From Cladophialophora immunda (lineage: Eukaryota > Ascomycota > Eurotiomycetes > Chaetothyriales > Herpotrichiellaceae), in contig NW_015622543.1 in assembly GCF_000835495.1 (NCBI RefSeq), forward strand, positions 4,328,619 to 4,392,618: a DNA stretch of 64,000 nt, in the 5' to 3' direction. Positions 1-12,247 of this stretch are shown in pieces (position 1 is the first letter of the stretch; every line of letters begins with the position of its first letter). The translations under genes were made by a program, and so were the position numbers. The notes under the pieces are model-generated. The model saw only the letters and a list, made by a program, of their open reading frames with translations, had not been told where the DNA came from and made no database searches.

Positions 1-135
1 TTCTCTGTGCCCCTTCTCTGTCAGGCTGGTATCCCGCAAGCCCTGAAGGATCCGGTCGATGTTATCTTGCGTCTCGCCGTGGCGGACGAAAAGGAGATGT
101 AGTTTTCCACCACTGGATGTAGGTGAGGGGTCCAT
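1..135 (-). CDS. Histidine phosphatase (phosphoglycerate mutase-like) family protein, 5' part only
   Basis: An open frame starts at the ATG read at 135-133 and runs without a stop for 45 codons to the window edge, so only the N-terminus is present. It reads through LLFVRHGETQDN, which is the RHG signature of the histidine phosphatase clan. The His of RHG is the residue phosphorylated in catalysis. A following stretch with LQG and TSLTEKG also fits the family (normally D.pLTe.G). Members are phosphoglycerate mutases, fructose-2,6-bisphosphatases and broad phosphatases, and the fragment cannot separate them. The gene is divergent from ARP2, with about 1.26 kb between the two start codons. The family call is strong for such a short piece. 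Substrate is unknown. Confidence 0.82.
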   Translation of the reverse strand, partial: MDPSPTSSGGKLHLLFVRHGETQDNIDRILQGLRDTSLTEKGHRE

Positions 136-1397
136 ATTCTCAGAATGCTAACCAGAGGACTGGGGGGTGTTTTCTTTTTTCTTCGCGAGAAGAGACGTGC
201 TGTTTCAGGTATATCGGGCACATGCAGGTACCGGGCTTACCGAGGGCTATATGAGTGTGGTAGACGAATGAGCCGCGGACCAAGGGAGCACAGCATGTCG
301 CCCATCTCGAGAGAAGTACAGATAGTATGGCTCAATGGCTCGCCTGGCGTGCTTGTCCGAAACTCTGGTCGTCGCTACCCCACAGTCATCTTGGGGAACT
401 GGAAGACTTTGCGGAGATCACAATCTACGTCACACTCGCGAGGGTGAGCCAAGGCACGACGAGGCGTTTTCAATCACAAAAGGAATATTGTATGACCCGA
501 CGACGCAGACACAGGACCTCGCATTACCTCGCCAATTTCAGACGGAGCTGGACCCTGACCTAATGTCTACGGCCCTTTGCACCGCTGACATTGAATGGGA
601 CAGTGAGCAGGCCAGGACCGATGTCCAGCAGACTTCCGGATGGGCTGAATCAGGTCGACATCATCATCGACAGAGGTGTATCTGACTTGTAAAGTATTTT
701 CTCTCGGTTTGTGCCATTGCCAGGCAGAGACCATCAAATGGCAGAGATCGGTCTGCAGAAGAAGGCGACCTCGACATTGAGCACAACGTATGGAGGAACG
801 GTGGAGCGTATTAAACTATGTTTGCCGTGAGATTGTGACCGGCCGGAGTCTGGAGACGGCGATGGCCTTTATTGATAGGGAGTATCTCGTATGCCCTTAC
901 GAATAGCGACACTGTCCTGCATCCGCACTGTTTGCTATATGTCGATAAATCGGCCACCTCGTCATAATCGAGGACGCTTCGGCACCGCTGGAGTAGTCTG
1001 TATCCTGTGCCAGGATGTGTCACTTAGTTTCGACTCAGCTCGAGAGTACTCTGAACCAGAAGATTAGATATTTATGGTAGATGTTCAGTCAGGAAACTTG
1101 CTGGCAGCAACGAAGGCTATCTTTTCAGCCTCGCCCAGCCTCGCGTCCCCCTTTTTGACGTATGGAGGGGTTGCACGCTGACTAAGGAGGGCTCTTGGCA
1201 TTACGGTAGGCTGCGAGCACAGTGCCGTCACTTCACCTCAATTGCGCCTACGTCGCTTGCTTGCGTCGGCAGAAGTGGCATGCAGGCTCGACAACGATTC
1301 TGGACCTCTGTTTTGCCCGCCTCTCCTTCCTCTATCCTCTTCCATCCCACTCGCTGAGAGGCCTTGAGCTCATACAGGCCTCACGCTTCCTCCCAAA
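136..1397. other. Intergenic region between the divergent phosphatase and ARP2 genes
   Basis: No frame with recognisable protein features is seen on either strand. It should hold both promoters. CT-rich pyrimidine tracts lie just upstream of ARP2 around 1318-1350, a usual feature of fungal core promoters. Confidence 0.5.
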
Positions 1398-2776
1398 ATG
1401 GCCGAACCACCCATCGGTAAGACCCCTCGCCAACCCACATTGCATTGACCTCCTGCTGACACAGGCACCATAGTCCTCGATGGGGGTACCGGTTTCCTCA
1501 AGGTCGGCTATGCGGCTCAAGTACGTTTGCCCATGGCCTCATCCGTGCTTCTTGGTGACCCCGAAACCTAACCAGCGACCTCACAGAACTTCCCTGAACA
1601 TCAATTCCCCTCCATAGTCGGGCGACCGATTCTGCGGTCGGAAGAACGGGCAGGAGATATCGTGGTCAAGGACATTATGTGTGGAGATGAGGCCGCTGCA
1701 GCAAGATCGATGCTACAAATAAGCTATCCTGTGAGGACATTCTCCGAGGCCCCAGCAAAGGATTTCTCCATGCCGGTAAAGTCGGGAAATGGCTGACCCA
1801 AGAACGAACTGAGGTACAGATGGAAAACGGCATCGTCAAGAAATGGGACGACATGCAACATCTCTGGGACTTTACATTCTTCGAGAAATTAAAGATCGAC
1901 CCCAGGGGTCGCAAGATCCTGTTGACTGAACCACCGATGAACCCGCTCAAGAACCGAGAGCAGATGTGCGAGGTCATGTTCGAGCGTTACGGCTTCGGCG
2001 GGGTATACGTCGCCATCCAAGCCGTGTTGGCGCTCTACGCACAAGGCCTCTCCTCCGGCGTGGTCGTCGATTCCGGCGACGGCGTCACGCATATCGTCCC
2101 CGTCTACGAATCCACCGTCCTCAACCACCTCACCCGCCGCCTAGACGTCGCAGGCCGTGACGTGACCCGGAACCTCATTGCTCTCCTCTTGCGACGAGGC
2201 TACGCACTCAATCGTACCGCCGACTTCGAAACTGTGCGTCAGATCAAGGAGAAGCTATGCTACGTCTCATATGACCTGACGCTTGACCAACGTCTGTCAG
2301 AAGAAACGACCGTCCTGGTCGAGTCGTACACATTACCAGACGGCCGCGTGATCCGCGTAGGCAGCGAACGCTTCGAAGCCCCCGAGTGTCTCTTCCAGCC
2401 ACACCTGGTCGACGTTGAACAACCCGGCATCGCCGAATTTCTGTTCAACACAATCCAATCTGCCGATGTGGACGTTCGCTCTTCTCTGTACAAAGCTATT
2501 GTCCTCTCCGGCGGCAGCAGCATGTACCCTGGCCTCCCGTCACGCTTGGAGAAGGAACTGAAGCAACTCTGGCTCACCCGCGTGCTGGGCGGGAATCCAG
2601 AACGGCTGAACAAATTCAAGGTGCGAATCGAGGATCCCCCCAGGAGAAGACACATGGTGTTCTTGGGCGGCGCCGTCCTGGCCAATATCATGGCAGACAA
2701 GGAGAACATGTGGATCTCCAAGCAAGAGTGGGAGGAGCAAGGGCCCCGAATACTCGAGAAGCTGGGTCCAAGATAG
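1398..2776 (+). CDS. ARP2: Actin-related protein 2 (Arp2/3 complex subunit)
   Basis: Arp2 is one of the two actin-like subunits of the Arp2/3 complex, which nucleates branched actin filaments at endocytic patches. Four exons are inferred: 1398-1416, 1465-1520, 1587-1730 and 1820-2776. The phases join cleanly to give 391 aa, the usual Arp2 length. The first exon codes only MAEPPI plus a split Gly. The actin fold is evident from [14 protein letters not shown] (phosphate loop 1), the block from [15 protein letters not shown] to [17 protein letters not shown], and [19 protein letters not shown]. The C-terminus ends in LGPR, close to yeast ARP2 (KFGPR). The three introns are 48, 66 and 89 bp and sit near the 5' end, as is common in fungal actin-family genes. 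It converges on the Zn2Cys6 gene downstream. Confidence 0.96.
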
Positions 2777-3308
2777 TGAGCCAGCAAAATAGTGATGAAA
2801 TGTGGGGAGCTCAACTTCGGAGGGCGAGTGGTTCTGGGTGTCTGACGAGTCCAAAGCCTCAATCTACCGAGCAGGAGGGATAGGATGGAGGAAGACGTTG
2901 GGACGAGAGAATAGGGGCGGTCGATCCTTCGCGGGCTTCGCCCTGTTGGATGCTGAAGGGAACGGAGCTGCAATGCTTTGTCAATAGGGGCTGCAGCGTG
3001 GATGGTATGCCGCCTTCCAACCTCCCCTGGTCTCTCGGATCCAAGCGCGCTACCGATCCCTTCTTTTCTGCACCGTGGAGAGAGCAAGGAGAAAGGAGAC
3101 GAACGAGAGAGGCTACGAGTGGGCGTGGTATAATCGAGACCCAGGCCGAGGCGAGGACTAGACGGCTGAAGAGCAAGCTCTACAAAATACCATTCCCGCG
3201 GCATCTCAAGACGGCGACGAAGAACGACGAATGAATTGCCTTTTATATAAAAAAAATACAGTGCGTGTTGCGATGAATGAGGAGAACTAGAGCGAAAACA
3301 TGTCCCTG

Positions 3309-3344
3309 CCTCTGTCTCTGTCTCTCTCTCCCTCCCTCCCTCCT
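3309..3344. repeat. CT-rich microsatellite
   Basis: Short runs of CTCTGT, CT and CCCT units occupy these positions downstream of ARP2. It is simple sequence with no coding role seen. Confidence 0.8.
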
Positions 3345-3548
3345 TGAGTGCGCGTGTGTGGCTGTGTAGAAGAGTCCACAAACTCCCCTGCCCTTCCCCT
3401 CCCGCGTGATATCTGTGTGCGACGGGTTACACAGTCCTCGCCGCGTCTTTGATTGATTTCGGGAACCGCCGCGGATGGAACTAACTGAACTGTCGTGTTT
3501 ATGGGTCAACGGCATCCTCATACCTCCCCCCGGTTTCCTTGAGAGAAT

Positions 3549-3584
3549 GGCAGGCAGGCAGGCAGGCGGGCAGGCAGGCAGGTG
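3549..3584. repeat. (CAGG)n tetranucleotide repeat
   Basis: Roughly eight CAGG/CGGG units in tandem with one internal interruption (GGCGGG). It lies in non-coding DNA and would be expected to vary in length between strains. Confidence 0.85.
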
Positions 3585-4669
3585 GCCCTAAATATACAAA
3601 GAGAAGAAGGAGAAGGAGAAGACGAGGGCTCGGTGGGATAGGAATAGAACTGAATTGCTCGACGGTTCAAGTGACGAACGAGGCACGGCCTCGAAGGTGT
3701 GCCTATACACAACAACAACAAGCAACAACAACTATTATAGAAAGACGATTTTGATTACCTCTGAGAAGTAAATGGCCATCCATGAATGGATGGGTGGCGG
3801 GTATCCTCAAATCATCCCATGCGATTTTGTCGACCCGGTGCTTCGCGCTGCGCTGGCGGCGGGTCCCCCTTGACGTCTCCCCCCAAGTCCGCGCTATAGT
3901 GTCGACCCCGAAGCCCGAGTTCGGTCGGCGTCCGACGTCGAACCGGTTGGTCTCTTCGATGTCTGGATTCCTTGGAAGCCACCGAGTATATACAGCCTGC
4001 CCAAAACGACCTCGTGCCCAGAGTCGGAAGGCAGGAGAAAGGCAGTCTTTGGACCGGCCGGGGCAGACCGCACAAAAGTGTAGTGTCATACTCCCGTTCT
4101 GAGACGTCGCCATTGTTGAGAAAGGAACAACTGCGTCAAAAATGCCCGTCGCAGTTGTTATTGCAGTAGGCATGCGCAGTGTAGTGACAGCCGCAACCTT
4201 GCTCCGGGCGTCAACCCTTAGGCCCGCCATGGCACTTCCCCATGTCAGATACTAGTGTCCTGTCACTCTCCTTAGCATTGACAATCTCGAAGACCAATCG
4301 CCAGACTTTGGGTCTTGCAACGAAGTATCACACGTCTATCTCAAGTCGTCTTCCAACATCTGCGCCGGTTATTTTGCTGTGTAAACACCATGGCGCAGGC
4401 GGACCAGTCGGATTCATTGTCGAGGGAGACGAATATCCATCTGTTTCTTTGACTTCGCCCCATTACCTACAAATGTAGGAGATTGAAGATTGGCCAGTTT
4501 ACTGGGTGAGAACTGTTGACGGTGTTTCGTAAGGGCATACCGAGGCTTCTCACAGCTTTTTCTTCGCACATGACAACTGTAGTTCTCATAACGACGTCGC
4601 ACTTGCAGGACTTGAGCAGTGATGCCTTGAATGTCCATCGGAAATTGTCCAAGCCGCCAGAACGAATCC

Positions 4670-7164
4670 TTAGATCGACCTTGGCGTACGAAAAGCGTCC
4701 ATATACTGATTGGCGACCGTTGGAATCCAAGCCTCGCAGACCGAAGGTCGCTGCGAAGCATACGACATGCCGTCTTGTCCAGCCTGATCATGGTGCGGCG
4801 ATGGTTCAAAGTCAAACATACCGTTGCCAAAGAAACCCAAAACCTCTGCGTCCGGCATGGCAAGATCCATATTCAATGCGTGTGCCTCAACCATGACCCC
4901 ATAGTCGCCTTCGAAGTCCTCGTCTGACCAATTGTAGGGTATAACGAACCCCTGGGACGTAGTGGAGACCACCTCTGGTTGAGTGCCGAACGGTGCTGGC
5001 TCGCTTATATCGGCAGAACTGAAGGGCATTTCCGCTCCAGGTATTTGCTCAAATTGAGGAATAGCAGGTGTATTTTCCTGGGGCATTTCAGGTGGTCGCC
5101 ATACGTTTGACGGAGCATTACTTGCATCCATAGGTGCGGGCTGAGCACCAGGCGTCGAAACCTTGCCGACTTGATGCTTGGTAATCATCTGTCCGATCAG
5201 AAAGCAGGCAGCATCGGCAATTGGCCAGATTTCTCGCAAGCGTAGTAGTGCTCGGATACAAACATGAAATTGGTGTCCTGGAAGGGCTCCGACGTTTTGC
5301 CCCTTCGTTTTGATATCCACCAGGAAGGAGGCAAGGGCGAGCAGCATAAAACTCACCGACAGTGGTGGGAGAAATCTGACTAGGTCTCGCTCTTGGAGAG
5401 ATTCGGTCATTTCGGCGATCTTCTCTGCCGCTTCTTTCACCTTTGATGTCGGGCTATTCTCCGAGCCACTTGGTCGCTTGGATAATGACTGAGGGCGATT
5501 GAGAGCTTCAGATGCCATCAGGTAGAGCATTCTCAATGTTGACCGGTGCATGAGAAGAGAATCTGCAGTTGAAGGATCGAGATCAACGCTGCTGCTGCTC
5601 GTTACCAGCCAACAACTGGGAGGGAGCTCTCTGTACCACTGATCAAGGTCATGTTGCAGATCCAGATATTGCTTCCCATTGACCTCAGATCTTCTGGGAG
5701 TATAAAGCATGGTGGACTCGGCTGTGGAGCCACCAAAGCCACGCAGATGGTAGAAGTGTTTGAGGATCTGTCCAATGAAGAGTAGCAGTTTGAGCTTTGC
5801 GATATACATGTCAGCCAACATGGATCTCACATATCTATCCGTGAGAAAGGCATTGCCTTGAAGGGACAAGATAGCTGAGCGGATAGGCCCGGTTTCGAAG
5901 TCGTCCAATCTCAAAGGTGGCAATCTGATGTCCTCATCCTTGATTCGCATTGGTCTTCGCATACTGATCGAGATGATTCTGTCCCGGTGTACGCAACTCC
6001 ACCATATTCGTCTCCACAAAGCTCTAGTTTTGGGATCCTTCTGCGCATGAGTGAAGGGCTGATTCAGCCCAATGCTGGTGGCAAGGGAAATGCAGACGCC
6101 AAGCCAATGCCAGGGGTCCTTTTGGTCGTTCTCCGAAACATACCAGTAGTTTAGTAGGAGCAATGCTTGGATCAGGGCAATCCGGTCTGTGTCCCAGTCG
6201 AAATCGTAGAGTAGCTGGATGGGTTAGAAGATCAACGATGCCCTGCGAGTCGTGAATTCCGACCACTCACCTTGACCTTTTGGTAGAAATCTGCTCTTGC
6301 AGCTCTCCGACTTTCGTAGCCTGCTTCTTGGAGAAGTGGTAATTCGACAAATGCAGTACCCGAGAACAGTATGGCTTGGAAGACGACAAGGCTGATTTTC
6401 GGAGAGCCATCTTTGTCGTCTAGGGCACCCAGAAAATCTTCAAGATCCACGATCGGCATGAACGGGTGCACGTATAGCACAAAAGATCGAATCAGCTGAT
6501 CATGGAGCTCACCGAAGGGCAAGCTCAAAGCCCCCCGGCGACGCAGGAACTCCAAGTCGTCCTGCCGAATATCCGGACGAGAAGGGCGGATGTACGGCGG
6601 CAAATCAGTGGTGACGGCTCCCACGACGGAGGCATTAGAAGCAGTACCTGCTTGAGTCGGGGGGCCCTGACTGTCATTTCGGGGGACGACAAGAGCGGTC
6701 TGAAAGTTGCGTGGTACGAGGGGGTGCACTACAGAGGGTTCTTGGGTCACTAACGCGTTGGCCGACAGCGCAGCCATCTCGGAGGTCTTACCATGATTCG
6801 ATTGGCCTGGGCCAGCGACTTCGAGTGCTGGAGCTGCATCAGGTGAACCACCGGGGAGTTGCGAGCTTGTAGCAGGTGGCTCGGAGGTGGTCTTTGGCTG
6901 CGCCTGAGAGATGGCCGGGAGTGCAACGGGGCGACTCGCCTGGCGCTTCTGAAGACGGTACTTCCTGCTCCGTCTCGATTCGAGGATGACACATTCAATG
7001 CCATCCGAGGAGCAGTTGTGGCAAGGGACGCCGGATTTGACCAGGTCGCATTTCACCTTGCGGGTCCTGCAGTGGTGGCAGGCTTGCGAAGCTCTCTTCT
7101 TGACGACACGGTCGGCGGCATTGGAACCACTTGCAGTCGAGGCCTCTTTGGCTTCCAGACTCAT
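4670..7164 (-). CDS. Zn(II)2Cys6 transcription factor with fungal-specific domain (CTF1/FarA-like)
   Basis: Two exons, 7164-6271 and 6214-4670, are joined across a 56-bp intron (donor GTGAGT, acceptor CAG) to give 812 aa. The binuclear zinc cluster is at residues 29-58, with Cys at 29, 32, 39, 48, 51 and 58, followed by a basic linker (ESRRSRKYRLQKR). The middle of the protein carries the fungal-specific transcription factor domain, including LLLLNYWYV, the helix around LGVCISLATSIGLN and the RRIWWSC motif. The finger spacing and the ECVxxESRR linker resemble cutinase transcription factor 1/FarA-FarB regulators, which control cutinase and fatty-acid catabolic genes in other ascomycetes. That assignment is inference from recalled family sequence. 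The general Zn2Cys6 call is secure. The C-terminal third is rich in Pro, Gln, Asp and Glu and may be an activation region. Confidence 0.9.
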
Positions 7165-7928
7165 GGCAAACCTTGGCGGGCACGTTCAGGCTATGAGAGC
7201 GCCCGCATTGTAGGTCGAGACAAAGGACAAGTGCGTAGAATGGTAGGGTGTGTCGACCAGCACGAACCCCACGAGCTGATCGACGGGCGAGGTGTCAGTC
7301 TGAGGCAGGAGAAGCCGAGGCGGCGCGAGCGGTGGGTAGCTGAAGATGATGATGGGTGTTGCGAAAGAACCTTTGAGGGCTTTCCTGGGGAAGTAACTGG
7401 TGTATATCCCTTGAGAAAGCGACGGAGAGGGCGAGGAGCAACTTGGCGGCTCGGATGGACTAGTACAGGGCCGTTCCAAAGGGGGACAGCAAGGTAACGT
7501 TCTGGATAGGGAATTAGGCGCGGTGGCACAATAGTTGAGATGGGATGAGATGAGATGTTTTGGTGGTTGGTTGGTGGTTGGTGGTTGGGTGGATGGATAA
7601 TATGGAGTAGGAAATCCCCCGCACTCTCTACGAGCGCACACTCTCTGCGCTCACTGTATGCGCCCTGCATTGATGGGCACTCGCCTGTAATTATGCACGG
7701 GCCTCTGGGGGCTCATTAGGCACCCACTGGCACCCCCCAGGCACCCCCAGGGCCTCCTTAGTAATCGCTCGCGTGAGAAAAGGCACCCCCAATTCCAATC
7801 ACTAAACATTCACAGGTCAAGCCACCCACTCCAGTGCGGTGCGCGTGCAAGGGAAAGACACCATCTATCTTCTAAGACGCAATTGTACACATGGCCATCA
7901 ACAGTCGATCTAACTCCCTGCAAAGCGT
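7165..7928. other. Intergenic region upstream of the Zn2Cys6 gene
   Basis: This segment should contain the Zn2Cys6 gene promoter and the end of the GNAT transcript. A G/C-rich patch at about 7720-7760 repeats the word GGCACC several times, and T/G-rich GGTTGGTGG repeats lie near 7560-7590. No gene is seen. Confidence 0.5.
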
Positions 7929-8672
7929 CTATTCTACCGGCCAGTTGCAGACCATGCACCACGTCGACACCCCTTCGTCGCCCTCGTGCCTGTCCCTGGG
8001 ATACGACCAGATGACCTTGACGACCCGGAAGCCGAAATATGCATAGACATCCCTCGCCCTCGGATTGCCCGCCACCAGCCACAGCGGCACCCTCTCCTCC
8101 TTGGCTCGATTGACGTACGGCTCAATGACAGCTCGGACGGCGCCCTTGTCCTTGCGCTCGGGATCCCGCGCCATCAGCGAGAGCGTCCAATATGGCTGAT
8201 CGGGCCCCAGACAAGCCAGCTTCGCGCCTTGGATGTCGCGGGCAAACTGAGCAAAGACGGGCCTCTCCCGGGCCATTTCCGCAAACTGGGCCTCCGTAAA
8301 GGGCGGCAGGTTGGACGAGGGCGGCTCCCAGCATGCCACTGCCGCGAAGTTGGCGGCCTCGACAACCGACGCGCCGGCGGCGACCTTGGTTTCGATCCGC
8401 CTTTTGGCGGCCATGTAGAGGAGGCCTGGCGTCACGGCCGTGGCCCTGCCTGTCTTTTCTTGTTGGAAGACAATGTTCAGCGGGTCACTGAGCGTGGCCC
8501 GTGATGTGATCTCAGCAAGCTGGTGGCGGTACTCGGGGGATTGCGACGCCGTGGTTCGAGGGAGCGACTGCGTTGACACCAAAGACCTGCCTTTGAGGTC
8601 CACGAGAGACGTGACTGACATGTTGTTGACCGTGGTAGCGGATGCCTCCATCTTCTCACTTGTCGAGTCCAT
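7929..8672 (-). CDS. GNAT-family N-acetyltransferase
   Basis: A single exon of 247 aa is read from the ATG at 8672. The open frame extends slightly upstream only through a GTG codon. The C-terminal half looks like a Gcn5-related acetyltransferase: a degenerate acetyl-CoA loop around ERKDKGAV, a helix, then PLWLVAGNPRARDVYAYFGF, which matches the usual strand-helix ending W-L-E-A-S-x-x-G-x-x-x-Y-x-x-x-G-F. Family members transfer acetyl from acetyl-CoA to small amines or protein N-termini, and the substrate cannot be told here. The N-terminal 60 residues have no recognised features. It lies in the same direction as the Zn2Cys6 gene but about 760 bp away, so co-transcription is unlikely. Confidence 0.8.
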   Translation of the reverse strand: MDSTSEKMEASATTVNNMSVTSLVDLKGRSLVSTQSLPRTTASQSPEYRHQLAEITSRATLSDPLNIVFQQEKTGRATAVTPGLLYMAAKRRIETKVAAGASVVEAANFAAVACWEPPSSNLPPFTEAQFAEMARERPVFAQFARDIQGAKLACLGPDQPYWTLSLMARDPERKDKGAVRAVIEPYVNRAKEERVPLWLVAGNPRARDVYAYFGFRVVKVIWSYPRDRHEGDEGVSTWCMVCNWPVE

Positions 8673-11600
8673 CTTGTTGACGTGCTGCTGCACGATTCAC
8701 GGTCCTTAGAGACGTGTTAACTTGCGGGTTTCTCTTATACCTGGCCAGAGGAGTAATCCTCCATTTTTGTATTCCAGGTGAACAACACTCTATCCCTTCG
8801 CTGAACTCTCACCAGGTGAGAAAGGAGAGAGAGAAGGAAAGCAGGATAGGGATGCAGTGCATGACTCACTCAGCGGGCCAGTTGATACTGTAGCAAGCGA
8901 CCCCGGTCCTCTGCAGATCGGCATTCCCTATTGTAACCTGCCGTGCCAAGCAACGGGACAGGCTCTCTACGTCCGCCTCAAACGAGGCTACCAGCGAGCC
9001 TCGTGCGTTGCGTGCTCAATCCATTGGAACAAAGAGGTCAGCTTCTTGTGCCAGAGAACACGGGGCTGAATGAGTGCTTTGATAAGGCTATTTGTCAAGT
9101 CACATCATTTATGGGACGTTGGCTATACCTCCAAACTTGAACATCTCAGGGTTTCAACATCCTCCGATCAAGATCTCTACCAAAAAATAAGTGCAAGTCG
9201 AGCTTTCGCATGGCGTGACCTGATGATCATCAAGCAAAGGACCTAGCCACACTCAAGTCGGACTGCCAGGATCGGCTCGGATCAGCTCTATACCCGAAGT
9301 CATACAAGGAGTAGCTTCGACGTCGCTGCCTCATTCGCAGGGCTGAGGCGGCCGTCCATGCTACCTCGAGTGATCGGTATGCCTGTGCTGCCGGGAAAAC
9401 CAGTCGAACATGGATCAATTAGAATCGAGGGCAGGTTCGATTAGAATTTACCCATCCGTCGCAGAAGAAATCAAGTCTCGGCCTGAAGCTTTGGCACCGT
9501 CCCGCGCCCATTAGCGGAATTCCAGGGCCACATAACCTCCCCTCACACATTGCCAGTTGATTCGAACAGGAGTGTGGCAGAGCAAGGCGTGACACCAACC
9601 AGAATTCCACCAAGGTCGCTAGGTAACAGTCTCTAGAGAGATCTTCGTCTCTCTTCGCCCCTCTGTCGTGTTGTGGATAAGGTCTTATGTGGCCTGCATA
9701 ATAGGAATAGTAGCCTCGCATCTGCGCCGCTGAGATCCAGTGCTGCCAGAGCAAGCAGGTTGGGCCACGATCTGGCCTCGAGGGACGCGCGAGCAAAGTT
9801 CATGTAACGGGTCATTCCTACCGGCATCTGGCTTGCAAAAGGCGTCAGTGATCAACATAAAGATGGCCAACGGTACCAACATCCATGTCAGCGTTGGACC
9901 CCTGATGTGATCGCCAGTATCCATTCTCTTGTAATGGCAATCCTGACGCAAAATTCGGGGAACATGACTTTGGGCATTGAATGGAACCAACGCCGTCCGA
10001 AACTAGAAGTGAGCGGACAGTGATCAACTCGGCCGCTTTGTCCTTTGAGACCCATGTTTCAGGCCAAAACCATTGCCAGTCAAAACATGGGCAGTGCTCA
10101 ACTTGCTCTCATACATGAATCGAACTCAATGCCAACCCAGCAGGACGACCTGTTGAGGGTTGGCATCGCCCCATCAGGTGGCAGCTCAGATGTGTAAGCA
10201 ATCTCGATCCATGGATCCAACGAACCAACTGTCGAAGAGATGGCCTCACCTCTGAATCTAGTGGATGTTCTCCGCGACGAAGACAATCTTCGCAGTCTGA
10301 CCGCTGAGACGGCGTAGAGACACTGTTCGCTGATCACCAGGACGCGCAGCAAGCACTAGAGAAGTGGACATCAACAAAGACGAATCGAGAGAAAGATTCT
10401 GTCAAGTGTCTTTTGACATTGAGAACTACCCCCATTAAGGAAACCCAGCAAGACTGCGCAGTAGCCGAAACGACGATTAGCGATGTCTGAAGTTGGTCTA
10501 TTCCCAGCGCAAACACCTCAAGTTCAAGTGTGAGGCAAAGACCGCGACATCTCAAACCTTTCGAGTACGGACGGGAGAGAACTGATGGCTTTACACACTT
10601 GATGTTTTAGGAATAGAGTCGGTACTCTTCGATTCGCGGGCTGCGATGAGAGAGCCTGCCCTAGGTAAACTGGTCAAGTTAGGTCGGTCGCAAGCTCCAG
10701 AAAAAGGCCACCCCGGCCCTGGGGAGACGCCGAAACGAGTCTATCGTAATGCTGGAGTTTCAGGCTTTCCCGGTCCGACGTACACGCGTACAGTCGTCGC
10801 GGAGCCAAAAAAAATCAACACCTGATGGATGAGCTGCGAAGAGCATCGGTCCTAGCAACTCTAGATAGTCTCGACTTGTGTGTCGCGAACCGATGATTGT
10901 AAGTCATCTTTGAGACATTGGCATGCCGCTTCACGCGCTGCTCGGGATCTCATCTCGGTTACGGCGCCACAGAGTACTTGTGGACGACAGGTTGAATCGA
11001 GCAGGCAAGTCGAAGAGAGTGATCTTCGATCACGCTTATCCAGAATCGATCTGCTGCGGGTATCAGGCAAGAATCACGATGGATAAGGTTGAAGTGGCCA
11101 GGGAGGCGAACATCCGGGTGGAAGAGGGGCTTTTCTCTTTTGTTGTTAGGTCCGCGGAAAGTGGGACAGCATAGGATGAGAGCGCTCGTTCACTTGTCAA
11201 ATGGTCCGTCCGCTCCGGTCAACAGCTAGGAGGTTCTCAATCAGCGACACACCTACAGGGCTAGCCTCTGGATGAGAGATGAAAAAGCCCCGGTCTCGGG
11301 GAAACTTGCATTGTCTCCATCTTGCTTCCCTGTGTGTGGAGTCGCAGTGGCCTGACTCTTTCCCTGCGCCGCGACCAAAGTGATTTCAGACCCAACCAGC
11401 CGATACGAGGCGCGATTGACTTTTGGGGGGGGGGGGTTCCGCGTGTACGAGGACATATTTGTCCTTGAAGGGCGTCGCTGTTTTTCCCCTGGTGCCGGGA
11501 CAGGTTGGATTTAGGGGTCATCTTTACAAATATGACCTTGTTGAAACTCATGATGTGGCGTGGAGCTTAGGAAGACCAGTTCCTGCCTGGGGCTCCGATC

Positions 11601-12222
11601 GTGGGCCTGGTGACTTGTATGAGTGATCATTGGGAGTCTCCCGCAAGAAGTAGTAGGTGGCTGGCCAACAGCAAGAGCGACCAGGACCAGGGGGTTGGGT
11701 GCGGGCTGGAGGGGAAAATTTCAAGTAGTAGGGCGCGACAGGGGCCGCTTAACAGGGTGATCAACCGTTGTGACTTGGCCCCTTGGGCTCTGGGGGCGGT
11801 TGAAGTCGACCGTTTGAACCCAGATGGAGTCTGGCGTTGGCGGCGTCTGGAAGGATCCATCGACTGGTCCAGGCCACGCCACAGAGCGTGAAGCTTTCGA
11901 TGATGGAAAGTGTGACTTGATTGTCCGTGGCCCGAGCGCGGAGGATGATGCAGGAGGCTTGGTAAGAGGATACGAAGGGCGTTACGGCAAACGCTTCATC
12001 GGTTCTTATGACTGACTGGTACAGGTGGTGTTTGCAACAAAACAAAATAGTGTTGATGTGAGAACAAGGGGAGGGGGGTTTGTTACTTGGGTGATGGGCA
12101 GAGATGGGATGAGGCCTGGCATTGTTATGGTGAGCTGAGAAAGTGCTTGCATTACCACCAGCTGCAGGCCCCTGGGCAGCCGGCTAAGGGAGCTTGGGTT
12201 AGGCAGGCCTGGGGCCTGGGAC

Positions 12223-12247
12223 TTGGCACCTGGCACCTGGCACCTGG
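12223..12247. repeat. CTGGCAC 7-bp tandem repeat
   Basis: Three consecutive units (TTGGCAC, CTGGCAC, CTGGCAC) are followed by a decayed CTGGAGC. Further GGCACC words occur on either side. It lies in non-coding DNA. Confidence 0.8.

Larger units (their letters stand above)
2777..4669. other. Intergenic region between convergent ARP2 and Zn2Cys6 factor genes
   Basis: This is about 1.9 kb between two 3' ends. It contains a CT-rich tract and a CAGG tandem repeat, listed separately. Long open frames occur on both strands but none shows domain-like sequence, and the longest, on the minus strand, is largely an antisense shadow of ARP2. Confidence 0.5.

Noticed and set aside
2260..3381. 373-codon open frame on the minus strand
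   Set aside because: It is largely antisense to ARP2, whose codon bias leaves the reverse strand open, and the protein is Arg/Ser/Leu-rich with no domain.
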